A stretch of 64,000 nt of DNA from the NCBI GenBank assembly GCA_018697195.1, contig CM031872.1:6492171-6556170 (forward strand), given 5' to 3'. The translations under genes and the position numbers were made by a program. Every line of letters begins with the position of its first letter. The stretch's first letter is position 1. Positions 56,954 to 64,000 of the stretch are shown here, in pieces. Source of the stretch: Certhia americana (taxonomy: Eukaryota; Chordata; Aves; Passeriformes; Certhiidae). The notes under the pieces are model-generated. The model had not been told where the DNA came from, did not search any database, and saw only the letters and a program-made list of their open reading frames with translations.

Positions 56954-59354
56954 AAAACCATTACAAGCGCATTCTGTCAGCAGCCATGGCCTGCCCTTGA
57001 CCGAAGGGGTCCCCAGAGCTGGACCTCACACCCTCCTCTCAGGTGACCTGTTGGCTTTGCCAGGCTGGGGTTAGGAGCCCTGTGTTGCTCAGGAACCCCA
57101 TCTCACTGTAACCACCTGTGGTTTGTGTCCCTTTGAGCCAAGTCCAGGGCCAGCTTTTCCCCCCAAGAGCCCAAGCCCAGAGCTATCATATCCAGCCAGC
57201 AGGGAGAAAGTGCCCACAGGGTTTGCAGTGAAGATTGACTTTCACACCTCGCTGGCCACACAGAAGAAACCCAATCTAAACAGCGTAACTTTGCATAACC
57301 GATTATTTTCACTGGGGTAATCTGAGCCTGCCAGTAAATGCCAGTAAATGCGGCTGATCCAGGGAAGGCCCCGCTCGGGGGAACGGCCCCACAGCCGCGG
57401 GCAGCCGGAGCTGGCCAGGCCAAAGAGAGGCAGGTCCTGGCTGTGGGTGGGTTTGATCCTGAGCTGAGGCTCAGCCCTTTGCCACAGGACGCTGTCTGCA
57501 CGGAGGGAAGCACAAACAACTTCTGAGTGCCCAACTCCTTCACACAGTCAGTGACTGGAGTGTGCAAAGCCATGCTGAGGGAAGCAGGACAGCGAGGCAG
57601 GCCAGGGGATAAGAGCTGTCTAGCTTTACTTGATGTCTTCTTAGCTCGCTTTTCCACAATCTTTCAGATATTTTGAGAGGCTTCAGCTTTCAGGCTGACT
57701 CCCCAGTGTTCTATTATCCCTGCACATTGATCATTCCATGCAGTCATCATTCGCATGACCTTGTTTGTAGGGAACCATATTCCCTCTCTGACTCCTCTGT
57801 CACCAACTTCCTACTCTCCAACCACCAGCTCACTTCTTCCTGCCAGAAGCAAGCTCAGTGAACTCCCCCTCTTTAAGGCCCATGAAATTAGGCCGTGAAA
57901 TTAAAACCCCAACAGCTGCAGAGGTTACTGGTCCACCCACACCTCTGCAGGGCACCCAACCAGGATTGGGCTACTGGAGGTGGAACTATCCATACCATCA
58001 ATACACCTGAGATGTATCTTGTTCCTGAGATCCCTTGTGAATACATAGCACTGATCCAGCCGTGGCTGGGAATTCCTGTATCAGCCTGATCAGTCTCAAC
58101 ATCTGGCTGCCCATGTGCCCCTTCCCCAGGTGTGAGCTGCAAATGTGAGGTATGGACAAGTAGGTAGGGGACAAGGGCTGTGGGACCTTCCTCCTGGCTG
58201 CAGGACACCTTAACCCACAACATTTTAATGCGTGACATCAGCCTCTCTCTCACTTCACTAAAATGCCTCAGCAGGGGCAGCTCTCCCGCAATCCATCAGG
58301 AGAAAAGCTGAGGTGGGAATGGGAATCGAGAAGCTTTTGGGCATGAGACAAAACCAGGCTTTCACCTGCATCCTGTCCCAGCACTTCCATGAATAAAAGG
58401 GTGATTAATTCAGACTGTGTGTCTTAAATTAGGACAAGTAAATCATCCAAATCCCCTTATCCAGAGAAAAGATAATGACAAGGAGCATGCCCTGAATACT
58501 ATCTATATTTTCTACCTTTCCCAAAACTCCTACACTGCTATTTCTTCCTCTAAGCTTGCTCAGCCAGATCCTACCTTGGGCTCAGCTGCATTTCATCACA
58601 ATAGCTGCAAAATATCCTTTTCATCAAGATTGACACAACACATGAATTGACAAACTCATTTAAAGGCTTTCTGTCTCATTTTCACCAGGATACTGCTGTG
58701 GCTCTCCCTGTTTCGGTGTCCCTGTTTCCATGCAGTCCTTGGATGAGAGGGATTGCACAAACACAAAATGGTCTCTTCCATCCAGCCACTCATTCAGATT
58801 AGCTGCACCTTGTGGGGACAAGGCCTTCCTTCCTGGAAAGGACAAAGAACCCCATGGTATTGCTGACCATCATCACCAGCTGGAAATGCCTTTGCAGCAG
58901 TAGGTGCTGAAGACAGTCCTGCACCACATCTCACCAGGGCCCACAGACACACAGTTTTGGCACAGCAAGTCACCTCATCCAATTAATACCATGAATAGCA
59001 GATACAGGCTGGTTTATGCCATAGGAAGTGACACAGTTTAATGCCTAAAACTCTTCAGATAAATGCTGCTGAGCAATTACAGGTTAGGCAAACTCTATAC
59101 AGCAACCAAGTATGTGCAGCTCAGCCTATGGTGCTTCCAAGAAATGCTCCAAACATGCCTGGAGATCCCACATTCCTCCTGTGAAGGAACAAAGGTCTGC
59201 TACTGGCACTACTGTGGACCTGGGATGGCTGCAGAGCTGTGTAGTCCCCACAAAGCATGTGGCAGGAGTTAGTGGCATTTGCAACCAAGGGACAATGATT
59301 TTGTGCAGGATTCTCAACAGGACTTGGGAAAACATTGCCCACTGCACTGACTTA
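56954..59354. other. Unique non-coding stretch with a small CpG-rich patch
   Basis: No gene recognised. 57350-57420 is locally rich in CpG (CGCTCGGGGGAACGGCCCC, CCGCGGGCAGCCGG) but far too short for a CpG island by usual definitions. The 184-codon minus-strand open frame at 57103-57657 overlaps it and has no domain. Confidence 0.5.
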
Positions 59355-59782
59355 TCACAGCACTGGAACTCCTCTGCTCTGGTGCCAGGCTGGCAGAGCT
59401 GGGACTGTTCAGCCTGGAGAGGAGAAGGCTCCAGAGAGACCTAAGAGCCCCTTCCATGGCCTAAAGGGCCTCCAGGAGAGCTGGAGAGGGACTGAGGACA
59501 GGGGATGGAGGGACAGGACAAGGGGGAATGGCTTCCCTCTGCCAGAGGGCAGGTACAGATGAGATACTGGGAAGGAATTGTTCCCTTGGGAGGGTGGGCA
59601 GGCCCTGGCACAGGGTGCCCAGAGCAGCTGTGGCTGCCCCTGGATCACTGGAATGTCCAAGGCCAGGCTGGACATTGGGGCTTGGAGCAACCTGGGACAG
59701 TGGGAGGTGTTCCTGCCTATGGCAGGGGGTGACACTGAATGATCTTTTAAGGTCCTTCCACCCAAAGCACTCCATGATCTTT
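59355..59782 (+). mobile_element. CR1 LINE 3' fragment, young subfamily
   Basis: Sense CR1: CTCTGCTCTGGTGCCAGGCT, GACTGTTCAGCCTGGAGAGG, AGAAGGCTCCAGAGAGACCT, GGCCTAAAGGGCCTCCAGGA, GATACTGGGAAGGAATTGTT, GGCCCTGGCACAGGGTGCCC, CTATGGCAGGGGGTGACACT, GATCTTTTAAGGTCCTTCCA, then CTCCATGATC. Starts at about 59362, just after the ORF2 end. Confidence 0.95.
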
Positions 59783-61261
59783 GTGCTGCTCCGGCAAGTC
59801 CCCACCCCCATGCAAACACCGGGAGCTGGTCAAGCCACCCTCACCATGACAGACAAAGAACATTATAAGAGCACCAATGTAAAAAAGGAGGAGAAACTAC
59901 ACAGTGCATAAAACATGGGAATTTTGACTTCTTGACACAGTCAATACACTCAACTATGACCTCAGGGGACTGGAAACCAACAGAACTTAAATCGGCTAAA
60001 AAACACTTCTTTTCTCATGACATTTGAAAGAAACCATGGGGAGAGTTTCCTCAGGACACATGGGAGTTAGAGCAGTGTCACTGCCTTCTCCAGAGATTTC
60101 TTCTATTTTCCTTACAGTCACTCCATCACTGTCACCCGCTGACCCTTCATTGCTTTCTCCCAGTGCACCAGCATCTCTGCTGACCAACGCACTTCACAAT
60201 GTGTCCAAACCCATGAGAGGAAGAAAAAGCCTTGTTCAGGCTGTATAAAAGGACATTTACTCCGTACTACATTGTGTCTTCTTTTCTGTGCTAGTCTAAA
60301 TACAAGTGCTGTTTTCACTGCCAATCGTTGTTTGCTTGTGCTGTTTCCACTGGCTAAACCCAGCATTTTTCCAGCTAGTGTTGCCCTCCAGGAAAAACCA
60401 CACGTTCATACCTTACTTGCATTTAGCACAGGACAACAAAACTGGTTCCCAGGAATAAGGATGGCTTCTTCAAAAGAAAACATTTGCTGTCAGCTGAGGT
60501 TTGACCTCTAATGGCTAATTTGGCATCATCATTTTGAGCACTGGAATACATACCATTGTGAAAAATTAACAGCTTTCCCCCCTCCTGGCTGAAGTTTAAT
60601 TTCCGCCTGCAGCTTTGCAAGTGAAAATAAAAGAACTGAAATAAACACCCAAACCGAAACTTTGGGTACAGTCTGTCACATACATCCACAAAGAGAACCT
60701 CAAAACAAAGATCTGTAAGGAAATTTCGCTGGAAACTGAGCTTTTGCAGACACTGAGAAGGAAAGTCTGCAACATGAGACTGTCTTCCTTGAAGAAACAC
60801 AGCTGATCCCAGCTCCGGCTGCCACTGGGCTGTGTAATACATAAACTTCACGCTAACCCTATGAAAACAGTCAACATGAGAGAGAGACAACAGTCTGCGC
60901 TGAACTGCTGAAAGGGGAAAAAATCCTCTCAGGCTGTCATTCTCCCCTTGCTGTGACCTTCATGCTCCACTGAATTTCTGAAGATACTGAAATCTTGGCA
61001 GGGAAGTGTACGGTCTGTGGGAACCAGGCAGCGCCGGCCGGGCTTGCTGCTGAGAATTAGGCCCAGTCGAGCCCTTTTTTGGGGGACTCTGAGTTTTATG
61101 TGGCCAACAGCACAGGGCTATGCCAACTCCAGGCTGGGAATTTTACAGGATTGGTGCTGTGTGCACTCACGTATCATGTTGTGGAGCCATCATGGACAGA
61201 GTGCTGCCCCCCTGCCTGGCAACCACAAGTTTGGGCTTGCTCAGTGTCTACTAGAATCTCC
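59783..61261. other. Unique non-coding stretch
   Basis: No gene or repeat recognised. 60540-60900 is AT-rich and even in texture; a 155-codon minus-strand open frame at 60423-60890 covers it but has no recognisable domain. Confidence 0.5.
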
Positions 61262-61567
61262 AGCACGTAAAGGGGTTCCAGGAGTGCTGTAGAGGGACTA
61301 GGGACAAGGACAGGACACACAGAATGGCTTCCCACTGCCAGAAGGCAGGGTTAGATGGGATATTGGGAAAAAATTCTTCCTTGTGTGTGTGGGGAGGCCC
61401 TGGCACAGGATGTGGCTGCCCCTGGATCCCTGGAAGTGTCCAAGGTCAGTTTGGACAGGGCTTGAAGCACCCTGGGATAGTGGAAGGTGCTCCTGCCCAT
61501 GGCAGGGGAGTTGGAACTGGATGAGCTTTAAGGTCCCTTCTGACTCAAAGCATTCCCTGATTGTCGT
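61262..61567 (+). mobile_element. CR1 LINE 3' fragment, young subfamily
   Basis: Sense CR1: AAAGGGGTTCCAGGAGTGCT, GACTAGGGACAAGGACAGGA, AGATGGGATATTGGGAAAAA, ATTCTTCCTTGTGTGTGTGG, GGAGGCCCTGGCACAGGATG, TGGATCCCTGGAAGTGTCCA, CTCCTGCCCATGGCAGGGGA, GAGCTTTAAGGTCCCTTCTG, ending CATTCCCTGATTGTC. The GGTGCCCAGAGCAG block between CACAGG and TGTGGCT is deleted. Confidence 0.94.
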
Positions 61568-61606
61568 GCTGCAGTGGGGCGTCCCCACCCCCTGTGTATA
61601 ACAGTG

Positions 61607-61642
61607 ACCACTCACTACTACCACCACTACTACCACTCACTA
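61607..61642. repeat. (CAC/TAC)n trinucleotide patch
   Basis: Imperfect ACCACTCACTACTACCACCACTACTACCACTCACTA run, directly before an A-rich tract at 61648-61656. Confidence 0.75.
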
Positions 61643-63147
61643 TCGTTTAAAAAAAAATTAGAGGTTAGCAAATAAAAATCTCCACTAGACTCAAACGGAG
61701 CAGAATTTGCCATGACAAATTATTCCGGAGTCTGGTGGTGTTTAATGACTGCCGTGCAGAGCCACTCCACACAAAGAGCTCAGTCCCTCTCAGCGAGGCG
61801 CGGTGCCAGGGTGAGGAGCACTCACCACTCAGCCACTCAGCCAGCCCTGGACAAGTACCTCTGGAGGGCAATTCGCTCCCTCAACAGTCTGTCGAGGCAG
61901 AATAATACCAGCTTTGCTTCCTGGCTGGAGCCTCTGCAGCACAGGCTGCAGATTACATCGGAATTGCCAAGCCCAGGATAAACAAAAAGATTAAGAGGGC
62001 CTCACCCTTTGTGTTGAACAATCCCACTCTGAAGCAAGAAATCACAGCCCACATCGTGGGCAGGCACTAGCCTGAGCCCGGGTTGGGGTGACTGGGGAAG
62101 AGTAAGCAGCTCACTCACACATCTGGGGAAACCACAGATGCTCTTAATCACAGGTTTTCCTGACCTGTAGGCGCTGACAAATTGCATCCTATGAACGAAC
62201 CTTTTATTAAACCACAGAGGGTTTACAAACGATATTCTCTTTCTCAGCATTCCCAAGTCATTGAAATCTAGCACACGTGACCCTTTTTAATTCTTCATTT
62301 AGAGGGTGACACAGCTCTTTCCAAATAGATTTCAGGGCTGAAAGGAAGTAAAGGGGACATGATGTTGCATCGGTGGAAGGCAGCTCAAAAGCTGAACCAG
62401 GGGCTATGAGAACTGTCATTTTTGAATTTTTTGATGATGTCTCAGCCCCACTGGAGCTGAAGATGCTTTTTGTCCTGAGTGACTCCTCAGGCCAACCCCT
62501 TGCTGTCTGCTGGGGTAGAAACATCTCATGAAATATGCAGCCTTTAAATCTTACTGTTTTTTCTCTGTGGAACGGGAAGGACGACTGGTATTTAAAACGA
62601 ATAAAATTATTTTTCCTGACTCAGGCCAGGAAAGGTGACCACAAAGCAAAATTGCCCTGGTTCCACTTCCATGCCACACTGGAGTAGGAGATAACTGCTC
62701 AGCTCACAAGTGAGTGAGAAAGACAATGCCTGGAAGTTCTCATCATCGTCTGGACCGACAGAGCAACCCACATAAAAGGAAGAAAAAAGTCTGCTGATCA
62801 GATTGGTGTGACAGAAGCTCATGAGAGACATGCACATTTTCAAATCTAAATGACAGCTTGAGGGATCTATATTACTAATTATTGACTAATATTGCTGGAG
62901 TTCCCAGTCTGGCTTCAAAGGTTCTCACAAAGTGCCCCAAGTACAGGGTTTTCATCTCATCATAAGGCCTTTTTCTTTGTCCTTGCTAAATGGATTGCTC
63001 CATCCTGGGCTCCCTCTGTGTAAATCAGCTTGCACATGATGAGCTTTGCAGCAATGAAATGTGTTTCCTTAACCACAAAAACACAGAAACATTTGCTGCA
63101 ACTGTTAGAATGCTTTTGCACCTAATTTATAAAAAAAAAAAGGTGGT

Positions 63148-63184
63148 TTCCTCTCTTCCTCCCCCCTCCTCCCCCTCTACTCCT
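63148..63184. repeat. Polypyrimidine tract
   Basis: TTTCCTCTCTTCCTCCCCCC, then TCCTCCCCCTCTACTCCT: 36 bp of almost pure C/T, preceded by an A11 run at 63131-63141. Simple sequence with possible triplex-forming character. Confidence 0.8.
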
Positions 63185-64000
63185 AATCCCATGCTAACAC
63201 CTTTGTAAAGGCTGGGTGAGTAGTTTGGAAAATGAAAGACCAGGGAAGAGGGGGGCAAAAAAAGCAGAAAAATATATCAGATCTCCAGACAATGAAATTG
63301 AGCAGCTATCTCTCACATCCTGCAGTGCTCAGGCTGAGGTCATAAGTTAAACAGGACATTAGAATAGGTGATGTAATTTGCTTATTTAGGATCAGAGAAT
63401 TCAGTGAAGTGCAAGAGACAACCTATTTGAACGTGCAGATAATCCCCCCATCAATGTGGGGCTGTTCAGATGCACAAACTGCAGCTGGAGCCTGGGATTT
63501 TTTTTTCCCCTACACATTTATTTTTGCAGGGGATATAATTGCAATCATTTTTCCTTGCAGGAAAGCCTTGAAACCTCACCTGGGATCAGCCTCCTGTTGC
63601 GTTAGGTATTGTTCAAGCAGGGTCCCTGCCCCGCCAGCTTAAAGGCTAAAGGGTCAAGTCAAACAGAGGGTGGGAAAGGAAAGAGAGGCCCAGGGGAGGT
63701 GGGGGTGGCACAGCAGCTTGGCAGGACCCAGGTCCCCCAGCCTGCTCCCCCCTCTGAGCAAAGCCACAGACCCAGAACTGAGCTGAGAAGCAGCTACACT
63801 TCTGAGTAAAGCCCAGCACAGCTTTTCTGCAGATGGACAGGCCCTTCTGGCTCCAAACCCAGCTGAAGAGCCTCACACCAGTGAGGGTTTTACAGCAGTT
63901 AGAAACCTATAACCACAAGGTTCTTCCAGATTCCAGGAGGAATTTCTTGGGGAGCCCAAACAACATTGAACACAGTTGTCCCTTCAAGCCATAGCGACAA

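Larger units (their letters stand above)
61568..64000. other. Unique non-coding stretch to the window end
   Basis: No gene recognised. Contains a (CCACTACTA)-like trinucleotide patch at 61607-61642 and a polypyrimidine patch at 63148-63184. 61990-62600 and 62800-63130 are AT-rich and repeat-free. Open frames are under 115 codons. Confidence 0.5.

Noticed and set aside
57103..57657. 184-codon minus-strand open frame
   Set aside because: No recognisable domain; a CpG-rich patch inside reduces stop frequency.

Overview
The window looks like a non-coding stretch of bird chromosome, most probably from a songbird (passerine). The main evidence is more than twenty CR1 LINE fragments ending in the typical avian CR1 3' tail (purine-rich GGTGTCCCTGCCCATGGCAG, then a TTTAAGGTCCCTTCCAACC-like block, then TCTATGAT-like repeats). 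They are mixed with a decayed avian-type endogenous retrovirus, and there are no Alu, L1 or other mammalian repeats. No open reading frame resembles a host protein, and I see no convincing exon series, tRNA, rRNA or CRISPR array. I read it as intergenic or deep-intronic sequence. The songbird assignment rests on the look of the younger CR1 copies and is an inference.

Layout. 0-6.3 kb: two minus-strand CR1 tails, a short GGGGACAC minisatellite, poly-T tracts and an AT-rich low-complexity patch. 6.3-8.3 kb: a plus-strand endogenous retroviral pol relic (reverse transcriptase, connection, RNase H, integrase N-terminus) with no LTR, gag or env that I can see. 8.3-29.4 kb: mostly unique sequence with seven scattered CR1 fragments plus one doubtful scrap, an 18-bp minisatellite at 23.6 kb and a motif-dense candidate regulatory block at 10.6-11.0 kb. 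29.4-62 kb: CR1-richer, with six longer plus-strand copies (29.4, 42.3, 49.8, 50.8, 59.4, 61.3 kb) and several short tails. The unique sequence between them holds AT-rich blocks (54.2-54.7 and 56.0-56.25 kb) that resemble conserved non-coding DNA. 61.6-64 kb: unique sequence.

The most interesting signal is in the retroviral relic. At least seventeen positions where this pol family should carry tryptophan (TGG) appear as stop codons. By my reading twelve are TAG, four TAA and only one TGA, and the plus strand is very A-rich and G-poor. That is the expected footprint of G-to-A editing in a GG context (cytidine deamination of minus-strand cDNA, APOBEC-like), with ordinary decay (frameshifts, CpG loss) on top. 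Secondary observations are the repeated appearance of about 18-bp-period minisatellites (one reading as collagen-like Gly-X-Y), a near-identical pair of minus-strand CR1 copies 32 kb apart, regional CR1 orientation bias, and a poly(A) tail with an upstream AATAAA on the minus strand at 52.6 kb.
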